Of a stretch of 64,000 nucleotides of DNA, positions 8,105 through 17,614 are shown piece by piece. The position numbers and the translations under genes are program-made. The stretch is from the NCBI RefSeq assembly GCF_031624495.1, contig NZ_JAMQOP010000001.1, positions 248,001 to 312,000 on the forward strand, written 5' to 3'. How positions within the stretch are numbered: the stretch's first letter is position 1; each line of letters starts with the position of its first letter. This DNA is from Halogeometricum sp. S1BR25-6 (GTDB lineage: Archaea > Halobacteriota > Halobacteria > Halobacteriales > Haloferacaceae). Below the pieces are notes generated by a model. The model saw only the letters and a list, made by a program, of their open reading frames with translations, was not told the origin of the DNA and made no database searches.

Positions 8105-8716
8105 CTAGGTCGGTCTGTTCGCCCTCACGTCCCACCCGAAGGTGTACTCCTGGACATTCCCATCGCCGTTCAGCATCCGGTATTCCACTCTTACCTTACC
8201 GAACGACAGTGAGTAGCTCTCTATCGGTCCAGCGTCGACCATGCCGTTGTTGTCGAACGTGAGGACCTCGACGTCCTCTAGTGTCACGGTGTAGACGTCG
8301 GCTTCGGGACCGTCAGTCGCTCGCGTGAGCGAGAGCACCGCCTCGGGGCGGTGTGCACCCGTCACGGCCAGTTCCAGCAACTGCGGTGTCGCCCTGTCGA
8401 TGCCCTTCGTGAGGACCAGCGAGTCGAATTGGGCAGCGCCCGTCGCCCGTCCTGTGCCGCGACTGCTCGCTCTCGATACACCCCAGCTGAACGAGAGTAC
8501 CTCGATCTCGTTTTCGTGGCCCGCGGTCTGCGATTCGCCCTGGATATCAGGGATCTTCAGATACAGTCCGGATGGGGGGGTCCCGGATTGTAACGCCCCT
8601 GTAGCCACGCTGTCACGGTTGTGGGCACCCAGTGGGAACCCTCCCACTCCCCCGGCTATCGATCCGGCCGCCATACCGCCCATAAAATGTCTCCGACTTG
8701 TCAAGAATTCGTCCAT
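8105..8716 (-). CDS. Tat-exported Hcp-family (type VI tube-like) protein
   Basis: 203 residues. The N-terminus has a Tat signal (SRRHFMGGMAAGSIAGGVGG). The mature part matches Hcp along its whole length: GLYLKIPDIQGES near residue 50, EIEVLSFSWGVS, LTKGIDRATPQLLELAVTG, a beta hairpin with VTLEDVEVLTF, ESYSLSFGKVRVEY and FGWDVRANR at the end. Bacterial Hcp forms the hexameric tube of type VI secretion systems and is not made with a Tat signal. No sheath, baseplate or VgrG gene is visible here, so this is a lone exported Hcp fold of unknown role. A TATA element lies near 8737-8747, about 25 bases upstream, so the transcript is probably leaderless. Part of the island. Confidence 0.85.
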   Translation of the reverse strand: MDEFLTSRRHFMGGMAAGSIAGGVGGFPLGAHNRDSVATGALQSGTPPSGLYLKIPDIQGESQTAGHENEIEVLSFSWGVSRASSRGTGRATGAAQFDSLVLTKGIDRATPQLLELAVTGAHRPEAVLSLTRATDGPEADVYTVTLEDVEVLTFDNNGMVDAGPIESYSLSFGKVRVEYRMLNGDGNVQEYTFGWDVRANRPT

Positions 8717-9078
8717 CGCCTACTGTACGTTACCAATTAACATATAGCTTGCTAGCCCCCTATACGGACGGATCCGTCGAACGACGGACGTCCACGCCGA
8801 CGAAAATTCTGGCGTATTCGGCGTGGAGTGAATGCCGACAGTAACACCACGTCCTGTCGAAGCGAGTCCTACTACCCCGTACAAGAACCCAAACGTGGAT
8901 GGCGTCGGTATTCGATCGTTTCTCGTACGTGACAGGACCTTGCCACTTCGCCCAAGTGAAAGATTCGCGCGCTGTATTCAGTACAGCCTCAAAAATATAT
9001 CTGCTTATGAGGCCTCGGCGGAACCGCTATGACCCGTCTGACTTCTCTCAGAATTCAATTGTAGATTCCAGTTCTACC
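8717..9078. other. Gene-poor right arm of the island
   Basis: This 362-bp stretch contains the leaderless promoter of the Hcp gene (TTAACATATAG region, 8736-8750) and an A/T-rich box TCAAAAATATATC at 8989-9001 followed by short open frames that resemble nothing known. It ends at the junction with the 3' part of the split Gate gene (CTACC|TTCTACGCG, 9078/9079). Confidence 0.5.
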
Positions 9079-9735
9079 TTCTACGCGCCCGTGCTGATTC
9101 CCATCCTCGGCCTCCTGTACGTCGGCGCCCGCGCGGCCGTCTCGCTGGCCATCACGCTCACCGGCGTCCTCGCAGGCGCGGTGTTGCTGTCGGAGGGGCG
9201 TGTTCGCTCCTCGTCCGCCGCCGAGGTGGACACGACGGACGCCGCGGAGACCGACGGCGGCGCGGCCGCCTTCGACGACGGCCCGGGGACGACTCGCGGC
9301 GTCGTCCGCGAGGCGGCCGAGAAGACGTGGCCGAAACTGACCCGCCTCGTCCCGCGTCTGGCCGTCGTCTACCTCCTCGTTACCCTCCTCGTGGAGACGG
9401 TGAATCTCCGCGAGTTCACCGCCGTCGCCGAACCCCTCACGACGCTCCTCGGTCTGCCCGGCGCGGCGGTGCCCGTCATCGCCGTGCTCGCCTTCGACAC
9501 CACCGTCGGCGCGGCGACCATCGCGCCCCTCGTCGGCGAGGCGTTCACCCCGCGGACCGCGGTGGCGACGATGCTCGTCGGCGGCATCGTCTCCTTCGCC
9601 GTCTCGACGTTCAAACGCTCCATTCCGTTTCAGTACGGCATCTGGGGGGCGCGCTTCGGGTCGAAGGTCGTCGCGTCAACACGGCGCTGAAAGTCGTCTT
9701 CATCGGAGTCGCGCTGGTCGTCCTGCTCGCACCTA
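9079..9735 (+). pseudogene. Nucleoside-recognition (Gate) membrane protein, 3' fragment
   Basis: This part starts exactly where the 5' fragment at 5778-6173 ends. FYAPVLIPILG corresponds to FYLPVLLPILG of the intact copy and the match continues to FKRSIPFQYGIWGARFGSKVV. It lacks three residues (RVG) after ILGL. A one-base loss at about 9672 shifts the frame; the last 20 residues (VNTALKVVFIGVALVVLL) follow in the next phase. Codon third positions are strongly GC, like the 5' fragment and unlike the copy between them. No start codon of its own belongs to this gene; the open frame only runs back into island DNA by chance. Confidence 0.85.
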
Positions 9736-9774
9736 AAGTGAGTATATCTCCGCGTCGCTCGTATCTCGACGCCC

Positions 9775-9990
9775 ATGACAGAGATTCGACGCTGTCCCGA
9801 CTGCGGCGTGACGATGGAGTCGATGAAACTACAGACCGCCGAGGGCTTCTCGCTGCATCTCGTGACGAACGAGCGGAAGAAGGGGTTCCTCGGCGGATTC
9901 GGTCTGAGGGAGAAACTCGAACCGACCGCGTACGTCTGTCCGGAGTGCGGGTTGATTCGCTCGTACGCCGAACGCGACGAGTCGGAGTGA
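9775..9990 (+). CDS. Small double zinc-knuckle protein
   Basis: 71 residues with CPDCG at residues 8-12 and CPECG at about 54-58, making one zinc ribbon with a 45-residue insertion (HLVTNERKKGFLGGFGLREKLEP). Such proteins are common in haloarchaea and have no firm function. A TATA-like GAGTATATC lies at about 9739-9748, some 27 bases upstream of the ATG, supporting a leaderless transcript. Confidence 0.8.
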   Translation: MTEIRRCPDCGVTMESMKLQTAEGFSLHLVTNERKKGFLGGFGLREKLEPTAYVCPECGLIRSYAERDESE

Positions 9991-10005
9991 ATCGCTCCTT
10001 CGCCG

Positions 10006-10425
10006 CTACTCGCGTTCGTCGGGCCGGACTGGTTTACCGTCTTCCGTCGGCGGCGCGACGTGATCGACGAACTCGTCAATGCTCGGGTTCTCGACGGTGA
10101 CGTGCACCTCGATGTCGCCCAGTTCGTCGGGGTTGCCGACGGAGAAGTTGACGACGCCCTTGAACGCCGCCTGCTTTTTCAGCGCGAAGGAGAAGCCCGA
10201 CTCGTCGCCGCGCTTGGTGAACTCCCGCCGGGCCGTGTCGAGGATGGCCTGTTCGTGCAGTTTCTCGGAGAACTGTTCGAGCGAGTGCGTCTCGCCGACT
10301 ATCCGGCCGGCCTCTCGTTCGAACTCCACGTTCGGGAAGATGTTGCGAACGGCGTCCTCGACGCGGTCGGTCACCTCCGTGTCGCGCACCGGGACGACGA
10401 TGCGCGCGTGAGCGCTGTAGATCAC
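10006..10425 (-). CDS. UPF0201 family RNA-binding-like protein
   Basis: 139 residues from a GTG at 10425 whose first bases overlap the TGA of the UPF0200 gene. The chain has the UPF0201 layout: VVVPVRDTEVTDRVEDAVRNIFPNVEFE at the start, then GETHSLEQFSEKLHEQAILDTAR and GFSFALKKQAAFKGVVNF. The family has a ribosomal-protein-L5-like fold and is related to exosome-linked archaeal proteins, so RNA binding is assumed. Coupled to the UPF0200 kinase, a pairing seen in many archaea. Confidence 0.85.
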   Translation of the reverse strand: MIYSAHARIVVPVRDTEVTDRVEDAVRNIFPNVEFEREAGRIVGETHSLEQFSEKLHEQAILDTARREFTKRGDESGFSFALKKQAAFKGVVNFSVGNPDELGDIEVHVTVENPSIDEFVDHVAPPTEDGKPVRPDERE

Positions 10426-11042
10426 GTCCGACCCTCCGCTTCGGTCTCGACTCCGGCCTCACCGCCGTCCGCGTCGCCGGTGTCCGACCCCTTCTCGCTT
10501 CTATCCTCTTCGAGAAGTGCGCGGATTCGCTCGCGGAACCGTTCGAGCGAGTCGGTGTTGTCGACGACGACGTCCGCGCGGTCCATCACCTCGCCCATGC
10601 CGAAGCCGAGTTCGCGCTCCTCCCGGTCGCGCAGGGCCTCGCGGTCCACGTCGCTGTCGTCGCGGCCGCGGTCCGAGAGGCGTTCGGCGCGGACCTCGAA
10701 CGGCGCTTCGACGCTCACGAGGACGAACGCCTCCCCGAACGCCTCGCGAAATCGGTCGAGTTCGTGCTCCGAGCGGAGGCCGTCGACGAGCACCACGTCG
10801 CTCGATTCGAGTTCCACCTCGACGAGCGGTAGCGAGCGCTCGGCGATGGCGGCCGGCCCCTCCTCCTCGCGGAGCGCCGTCGCTATCTCACCGTGGTGCT
10901 CGGCGGGTTCGAGGCCCCGCTCCCGGCACTCCGAGCGAATCACGTCGCCCATGGTCACGACCGGGACCCCGGCGTCTCGGGCGACCGACGCGGCCTCTCC
11001 CTTCCCGCTTCCGGGGAGTCCGACGGTTCCGATGACCTTCAT
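10422..11042 (-). CDS. UPF0200 P-loop kinase (dephospho-CoA kinase-like)
   Basis: 206 residues from the ATG at 11042 (MKVIGTVGLPGSGKGE). The Walker A motif GLPGSGKGE at residues 8-16 and VVLVDGLRSEHELDRFREAF (Walker B region) place it in the UPF0200 family, close to dephospho-CoA and adenylate kinases. Longer upstream frame exists but the M before KVIGTVG is the standard family start. The last 30 residues are an acidic tail. The phosphoryl acceptor is not known. Confidence 0.85.
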   Translation of the reverse strand: MKVIGTVGLPGSGKGEAASVARDAGVPVVTMGDVIRSECRERGLEPAEHHGEIATALREEEGPAAIAERSLPLVEVELESSDVVLVDGLRSEHELDRFREAFGEAFVLVSVEAPFEVRAERLSDRGRDDSDVDREALRDREERELGFGMGEVMDRADVVVDNTDSLERFRERIRALLEEDRSEKGSDTGDADGGEAGVETEAEGRT

Positions 11043-11146
11043 CGTCGCTCGTTTCTCGTCTGCCGGACTTAGGGCTGCCGTTCGTTCCGTCTCGCGTTTC
11101 GCCGCGGTCCCACCGTCTCGGGGCTTCGGCCGACCGTCCGACGCTA

Positions 11147-11644
11147 TCACGCGAACAGACCGAGTTCTACTAGGAGGACGAGTACGAGGGTAACAGACGC
11201 CTGCGCGACCGGCGCCCCCAACAGCGCCGCGGCGGCCAACGGTCGCGAGACGCTCCCGGCGACGACGTACGCGGCCGCGAGTGCGACCACGAACCAGAGA
11301 AACATCCCGAGGTCGTACAGCACCATCTCCTGACCGGTCAGCTCGCGCGGGAGCAGGTAGCTCACCGCGACCACGTAGACGCCGAGGACGCCGAGTCCGG
11401 ACCCGGCGACACCCCACCCGAGGAGGCCTAGTATTCGCTTCGACGACGCCTCCCGGACGCGGAGATAACAGAGCGTCGCGACGACCGGTGCGGTTACCAG
11501 AATCGGACCCGGTCCCGCGCGGAACGCAATCGACTGGTCGATCGCGTGCAGGAGCAGTCCCACCAGTAACGCCGCGGCGGCGGGGAGTAACGACGTGCGC
11601 GGATGCGCGTGCCGACCGAGAGTCCTCGACACGTCTCCTCTCAC
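11147..11644 (-). CDS. Membrane protein, unknown family
   Basis: 165 residues with about five predicted membrane helices (SLLPAAAALLVGLLLHAI, ILVTAPVVATLCYL, ILGLLGWGVAGSGLGVLGVYVVAVSYL, LGMFLWFVVALAAAYVVAG, ASVTLVLVLLVELGLFA). No motif is recognised. It is divergent from the YccF gene with 66 bases between starts. The exact start is uncertain. Confidence 0.6.
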   Translation of the reverse strand: MRGDVSRTLGRHAHPRTSLLPAAAALLVGLLLHAIDQSIAFRAGPGPILVTAPVVATLCYLRVREASSKRILGLLGWGVAGSGLGVLGVYVVAVSYLLPRELTGQEMVLYDLGMFLWFVVALAAAYVVAGSVSRPLAAAALLGAPVAQASVTLVLVLLVELGLFA

Positions 11645-11710
11645 GGCGGTGGCGGGGATAAGCGTACGTGGAGAGCGAGGCTTTTCCGGGTCGGCGTCCT
11701 CCTCTCGGTT

Positions 11711-12088
11711 ATGCGAGACCGTTCTCTGGTGGTGCGTGCGCTGTGGTTCCTGCTCGTCGGCTGGTGGGCGACGCCGGTCGTCGTCAACGCCGCGTGGGCG
11801 CTGAACGCCACCGTAATTCTCCTCCCCCTCGGCATCAAGGTCATCAACGTCGTCCCGACCGTCCTGACGCTGAAGGAACCCCGCTCGCTGTCGGTGCCCG
11901 AATCCGCGCGCGGCCAGCGCTCGCTTTTCGTCCGCGCCGTCTACTTCGTCCTCGTCGGCTGGTGGCTCAGTTTCTTCTGGGCGAACCTCGCGGCGTTCCT
12001 CGCGATAACGGTCGTCGGCCTACCCGTCGCTTACTGGATGCTCAACCGCCTGCCGTTCGTCACGTCGCTGTACCGCTTCCACGGCTAA
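11711..12088 (+). CDS. YccF family (DUF307) membrane protein
   Basis: 125 residues from the ATG at 11711. Two repeats of the YccF unit: LVVRALWFLLVGWWATPVVVNAAWALNATVILLPLGIKVINVVP and LFVRAVYFVLVGWWLSFFWANLAAFLAITVVGLPVAYWMLNRLP. The GWW motif and the LPxG/LPVAYWM ends are diagnostic. Family function is not established. The longer upstream frame is discarded since homologues begin at the MRDRSLVVRAL equivalent. Confidence 0.85.
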   Translation: MRDRSLVVRALWFLLVGWWATPVVVNAAWALNATVILLPLGIKVINVVPTVLTLKEPRSLSVPESARGQRSLFVRAVYFVLVGWWLSFFWANLAAFLAITVVGLPVAYWMLNRLPFVTSLYRFHG

Positions 12089-12140
12089 CTCGGACGGAAC
12101 CCGCATCGCTTTTGAACGGTCGGCTGATTAATCGAGAGGA

Positions 12141-12214
12141 GGGCGCGTAGCTCAGTTGGACAGAGCGTCGGACTTCTAATCCGATGGCCGCGGGTTCGAA
12201 TCCCGTCGCGCTCG
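12141..12214 (+). tRNA. tRNA-Arg (anticodon TCT)
   Basis: A 74-base cloverleaf: acceptor arms GGGCGCG (12141-12147) and CGCGCTC (12207-12213) with one G-T pair, D arm TAGCTCAGTTGGACAGAGC, anticodon arm TCGGA-CTTCTAA-TCCGA giving anticodon TCT, T arm with TTCGAAT loop. CCA is not encoded. Reads AGA (and possibly AGG) codons. No intron. Confidence 0.95.
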
Positions 12215-12278
12215 CTCCCTTCGGTCGCTCGCGCGACGACCCTCCGCTCACTGCGTTCGCGGAGGTCCCGTCGCGCTC
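12201..12278. repeat. 13-bp direct repeat of the tRNA 3' end with hairpins between
   Basis: TCCCGTCGCGCTC, the last T-arm and acceptor bases of tRNA-Arg (12201-12213), recurs at 12266-12278. Between the copies lie the hairpin-forming CCTCCGC...GCGGAGG (12241-12264) and GGTCGCTCGCGCGACGACC. A T4 run follows the second copy (12278-12282), so part of this may act as the terminator. Confidence 0.65.
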
Positions 12279-12316
12279 TTTTCGATATTCAACTGCCGTG
12301 TCTGGTGAGAACCCGT

Positions 12317-12424
12317 CTACCGAATCTCCAACTCCCGCCCGCATTCGGGGCACTCTTCGTCGACTATTGTCACCTGCGCGTCGCAGTCCGGACAGAACTC
12401 GCGGTAGCACGCGCGGTCGCCCAT
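12317..12424 (-). CDS. 35-residue zinc micro-protein
   Basis: A short frame from the ATG at 12424 reads MGDRACYREFCPDCDAQVTI, then VDEECPECGRELEIR and stop. Two CPxC knuckles 14 residues apart form a complete zinc ribbon. Haloarchaea carry several such one-domain micro-proteins, some linked to biofilm and motility control in Haloferax volcanii; whether this one is an orthologue is unknown. It lies between tRNA-Arg and the thermosome gene. Confidence 0.75.
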   Translation of the reverse strand: MGDRACYREFCPDCDAQVTIVDEECPECGRELEIR

Positions 12425-12601
12425 ACCGTCGGCTACGCACGCGACTCTGTTGTACGTTACCCCGTTTCACTAACGCACGAGACGCGCCGCTCTCGGATTC
12501 GCGTCGAAAGAAATCGGAGTCGATTCGGCCTGCGGCCGACGGTTGCGCGGCGATGCGAGGCTGGTCTGGGGAGTGGGTGGTGTAAGGCGTGCTGCGGGAG
12601 C

Positions 12602-14293
<1,692 letters not shown>

Positions 14294-14320
14294 ATTCAGC
14301 CGATTGGTTGTTTGCGATTC

Positions 14321-14330
14321 TATAAAAAAG
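14321..14330 (-). promoter_or_regulatory. TATA element of the thermosome gene
   Basis: On the minus strand CTTTTTTATA lies about 30 bases before the start codon, implying a leader of only a few bases. Chaperonin genes of haloarchaea are heat induced through this core promoter; no further operator was identified. Confidence 0.6.
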
Positions 14331-14497
14331 TTTCTCACCGCGCTCGACAAAACCGGGGTACGGGGCCGCTATTTGCATGATAGGACGTGGCACGAAAACA
14401 TGCCTATATATACTATTTTCGAGGTTCGGCGGGTGGTCCAAAAGGGTCAGAACGGTGGACGGGAGGAGGTCAGCGTCGGGACCCGTCGGTCGACGGT

Positions 14498-15040
14498 TCA
14501 GTCCGAGGGCTGGACGTCGAAGTCGCGCGTCAGTTCGTTGTGCTTGCGTTCGAGGAACGAGTAGACGGCGCCGTGCGGCGCGCCGTCGAGGAGCATCCCC
14601 GTGGCGCGGCGGACGGCCTCGACCTCCTCGGGTTGGCCGATGATGCCGAGCGTCGTCCCGCGGATGACGACTTCCGCACCCGACAGTTCCTCCATCAGTT
14701 CGCGCGTCCGGCCGTTCTCGCCGATGAGTCGGCCCTTCTGTCGCTGGAGGTCGTTCTTGTTTCGCGTGTGTTGCTGTAGGTCGATGAGTTCGAACGTCCG
14801 CATGTCGTCGTCGAGAAGCGAGAGCGCCGCTTCGGGCGTGAACCCGCGACCGACCGCGCGGACGATGTCGGGGGCGAGCATCCCCGTGACGGGGTCCCCG
14901 ACTTCGTCGATGGCGACGGCGCCGGTTTCGGAGTCGATATCCAGACGGACCTCGGCCCGGCGCTCTATCTCGCGCATCGTCTCGCCGCCCTCGCCGATGA
15001 GGACGCCGATACGGTCCTGCGGGACCTTCACGTGTTGCAT
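14498..15040 (-). CDS. KH-domain ribosome biogenesis protein (Pno1/Dim2-like)
   Basis: 180 residues with two KH domains: MQHVKVPQDRIGVLIGEGGETMREIERR at the start and QRQKGRLIGENGRTRELMEELSGAEVVIRG in the second half. The GxxG loops are GEGG and GENG. The order and length match archaeal Pno1/Dim2, which binds pre-16S rRNA and works with RIO kinase and Nob1 in small-subunit maturation. It follows rio1 and eif1A on the same strand, a conserved archaeal cluster. Confidence 0.9.
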   Translation of the reverse strand: MQHVKVPQDRIGVLIGEGGETMREIERRAEVRLDIDSETGAVAIDEVGDPVTGMLAPDIVRAVGRGFTPEAALSLLDDDMRTFELIDLQQHTRNKNDLQRQKGRLIGENGRTRELMEELSGAEVVIRGTTLGIIGQPEEVEAVRRATGMLLDGAPHGAVYSFLERKHNELTRDFDVQPSD

Positions 15041-15130
15041 ACCACTCGCTATCCGACCAAGCGGTTTAAGAGTTTTTCCGTCGGTTCGGGCCGTGCGGGC
15101 GCGCCTCGTGGCGTCGTAGCGCTCTTCGAG

Positions 15131-16039
15131 TCAGTTCTCGCCCCCCGCCTCTCGCCCGTCCACCTCGGGGTCGCCCGTCGGGTCCGCCTCCGCGTCGGTG
15201 ACGAACTCGTACAGGTCGTCGGCGGAGGTGTCGGTGCCCTGCCGCGAGAAGAACTTCGCCACGTTGCGGCAGTCCCGCCGCAGGAACTCGTCGGCGTTGG
15301 GGTGGTGGACGGTGACGGCCTGCCCGAGGTCGATGACGACGAGTTCGCCGTCGTGGATGATCATGTTGTACTCAGAGAGGTCGCCGTGGACGAGTCCGGC
15401 GGAGTAGAGGCGGCGCATGTACTCGCGGGCGACCTGATAGGCCGTCTCGGGGTTCTCGACGTTCACCTCGGCGAGTCGCCGCGCCCGGTCTTCGACCAGT
15501 CCCACGAGTTCCATCACGAGGACGTTCCGCTCGACGGCGATGGGTTCCGGCACCCGGACCCCGGCCCGTCGGGCGCGCGAGAGGTTGGCGAACTCCTTCT
15601 GCGTCCACGCGAGGACGACGCGCTTCTTGTCGTTTCCGATGCCCTCGAAGCGCGGGTCGCCTTCGAGGTAGTCGCGCATGTGGCGGAAGTTCGAGGCGTT
15701 TATCCGATAGATTTTGACCGCCACGTCGGTGTCGTCGGGACCGAGTGCTTCGTAGACGTTCGCCTCCTTACCCGTCGAGATAGGGCCGCCGAACGCGTCG
15801 ATGTGGCCATCTTGGACGAGTTTGTAGATGGCGGCGAACGTCGCGTCGTCGAACACCGACTGCTCGACTTTGAACTGGTCGGCGTCCTTCAGACGCTTCC
15901 GGAAGTCGTTGAACTTGCGGTCGCGCTTTCGGGCGATGCGGTCGGCTTCCGTGTCGGAGACGTCTATCTCCTCCCACTCGTCTCCCGGCGTGTCCGCCTC
16001 GTCCGGCGCGATGAGGCCGAACTCGTCGCTCTCGGTCAT
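15131..16039 (-). CDS. rio1: RIO1-type serine protein kinase
   Basis: 302 residues. Kinase motifs are complete: glycine-poor loop GGPISTGKEANVYEA, VAVKIYR (ATP-binding Lys), LVHGDLSEYNMIIHDGE (catalytic loop with Asp and Asn), VVIDLGQAV (metal-binding Asp). The RIO-specific N-terminal helices (RKRDRKFNDFRKRLKDADQFKVEQSVFDD) precede them. RIO1 acts late in 30S/40S subunit assembly, matching the neighbouring KH protein and aIF1A. Confidence 0.95.
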   Translation of the reverse strand: MTESDEFGLIAPDEADTPGDEWEEIDVSDTEADRIARKRDRKFNDFRKRLKDADQFKVEQSVFDDATFAAIYKLVQDGHIDAFGGPISTGKEANVYEALGPDDTDVAVKIYRINASNFRHMRDYLEGDPRFEGIGNDKKRVVLAWTQKEFANLSRARRAGVRVPEPIAVERNVLVMELVGLVEDRARRLAEVNVENPETAYQVAREYMRRLYSAGLVHGDLSEYNMIIHDGELVVIDLGQAVTVHHPNADEFLRRDCRNVAKFFSRQGTDTSADDLYEFVTDAEADPTGDPEVDGREAGGEN

Positions 16040-16131
16040 CTACGACGACGTACGGGACGGACCCTGAAAACCCCACAGGTCGGCGCGCCCGTGAGAGACG
16101 AGACACGAAGCGCGCGAGAACGGAGACGAGT

Positions 16132-16422
16132 TCAGGCGATGTGGCCTTCGTCGCGCAGTTGGTCGGCCTCGGCCTTCTCGTAGCGCCACGCCACGTCGGC
16201 CTTCTCGTCCTGCCAGTCCCACGGGTCGACGAGGACGACGTCGCCCTCCCGAATCCAGATGCGCTTTTGCATCCGACCGGGGATTCTGGCCGTCCGTTCG
16301 ACGCCGTCGGCGCAGCGCACCTTGATTCGGTTCGCTCCGAGCATGTCCTCCACGACAGCGAACACCTCGTCGCCCTCGGGCATCCGCAGGTCGCGGTGAC
16401 CCGCGTTTTCGTTGTCGCTCAT
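16132..16422 (-). CDS. eif1A: Translation initiation factor aIF1A
   Basis: 96 residues from the ATG at 16422 ([19 protein letters not shown]). The OB fold signature is clear: [59 protein letters not shown]. It stimulates ribosome dissociation and binding of initiator tRNA. A longer upstream frame is not used because that part is an unrelated, Arg-rich stretch. First gene of the aIF1A-RIO1-KH cluster. Confidence 0.95.
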   Translation of the reverse strand: MSDNENAGHRDLRMPEGDEVFAVVEDMLGANRIKVRCADGVERTARIPGRMQKRIWIREGDVVLVDPWDWQDEKADVAWRYEKAEADQLRDEGHIA

Positions 16423-16515
16423 GGGGTCGCATTGGTCCTCGCGTCGTTTAAAACCGCCCGTTCGCCCGTCGGCGCGGAACGGCACGTTTAGGTGACTGTC
16501 GCGGCGAGCGGCGGT

Positions 16516-16695
16516 ATGCTCGACAAACTCGGTACGAAAGGCATCGCGGGCGTCGTGCTCCTCGTCGTCGGCATCGCGCTGGTCGCCTATAGCTCCCCCA
16601 TCGTCGCCGCCGGTCTCGCCCTCGTCATCGCCGGCGTCGGCCTCGTCGCCTCCGGTCTCATCCAGTCGGCGATGGGCGCGTTCGGGATGATGTAG
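16516..16695 (+). CDS. Small two-helix membrane protein
   Basis: 59 residues from the ATG at 16516 ([19 protein letters not shown]). Two hydrophobic helices, [19 protein letters not shown] and [21 protein letters not shown], are separated by a Pro. The 8 codons before this ATG from a GTG at 16492 could extend it but look non-conserved. Function unknown. Its stop TAG directly abuts the stop of the convergent hydrolase gene (TAGCTA). Confidence 0.65.
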   Translation: MLDKLGTKGIAGVVLLVVGIALVAYSSPIVAAGLALVIAGVGLVASGLIQSAMGAFGMM

Positions 16696-17529
16696 CTACA
16701 GTCGCTCGTCCAGCCACGAGAACACCGACTCGCGAATCTCGGGGTACCAGTACGACGAGTGGAGGTAGACGTGGTCGGCCCCCGCGTCGGTCCGCAACCT
16801 CGTCGTCGTGCCCGTTTCTTCCAGTCTCGCGGCCATCGCCTCCGAGGACTCGACGGGCACCGTCCCGTCCGCTTCCCCGTGCAGGAGGAACGTCGACGGT
16901 GCGTCCGCGGCGACGTGCGTCACCGGCGACGCCGCCGCGTACCGCTCCGGAACCTCCTCCTCGCTCCCGCCGAGGAACCGCCGCACCACGCCGTCCTCGT
17001 CCGAATCGGCCCGGAGGTCGTACGGACCGCTGATTCCCACGGCGGCGTGGACCGTCGGTTCGGGGTCGTACTCGCCGCCGAACGCATTTTCCGGCGCCAA
17101 CGCGGCGAGCATCGCGAGGTGCGCGCCCGCGGAGTGGCCGACGACGGCCACCCGGTCGGCGTCGCCGCCGAACCGCTCGGCGTTCTCGCGGACCCACGAC
17201 AGACACGCCCGCACGTCGCGTATTTGCGCGGGGAACGTCGCCTCGTCGCTCAGTCGGTACTCGAGTTCGACGGCGACGAAATCCTCGCTCGCCGTATCGT
17301 CGGACTCCGTCCGACTGCTCGCCGGACCGCGTCCGGCGGCGTCTAACGCCCACCGCGAGAACTGTCCGCGCGCGCCGGATTCCCACGCGCCGCCGTAGAC
17401 GAAGACGACGATGGGAGCGCCCTCGACGCCCTCGCCTCGGTAGGTGTCGACGGCGAGTCCGTCGGTCACCTCGCGGCCGCGTTCGACCCGTATCGATTCC
17501 TCCCCGTTCCGTCGGTCGGTCTCGCTCAC
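16696..17529 (-). CDS. Alpha/beta hydrolase (carboxylesterase-like)
   Basis: 277 residues. The motif VFVYGGAWESG near residue 42 is the oxyanion-hole loop (variant of HGGG), VVGHSAGAHLA near 150 holds the nucleophile Ser, TFLLHGEADGTVPV supplies the acid Asp, and GADHVYLHSS the catalytic His. This layout is that of the BD-FAE/esterase-lipase group acting on small esters or formyl-kynurenine-like amides; the natural substrate is unknown. No signal peptide, so it works in the cytosol. Confidence 0.85.
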   Translation of the reverse strand: MSETDRRNGEESIRVERGREVTDGLAVDTYRGEGVEGAPIVVFVYGGAWESGARGQFSRWALDAAGRGPASSRTESDDTASEDFVAVELEYRLSDEATFPAQIRDVRACLSWVRENAERFGGDADRVAVVGHSAGAHLAMLAALAPENAFGGEYDPEPTVHAAVGISGPYDLRADSDEDGVVRRFLGGSEEEVPERYAAASPVTHVAADAPSTFLLHGEADGTVPVESSEAMAARLEETGTTTRLRTDAGADHVYLHSSYWYPEIRESVFSWLDERL

Positions 17530-17614
17530 GACCCGAACTGCGGGCCGGCGGGTCGAGAGTGTGGTGTTTCGGCGTCCGAAAAAAGCCGGGAAAAGGGGTT
17601 ACCCCGAGCGTCGG

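Noticed and set aside
8899-9078. Open frame running from 8899 into the Gate 3' fragment as a possible new N-terminus
   Set aside because: The 60 residues before 9079 have no membrane or signal character and come from island DNA; the join is accidental.
16693-16698. TAGCTA where two convergent genes end back to back
   Set aside because: Striking but a simple result of tight packing; no function needs to be assumed.
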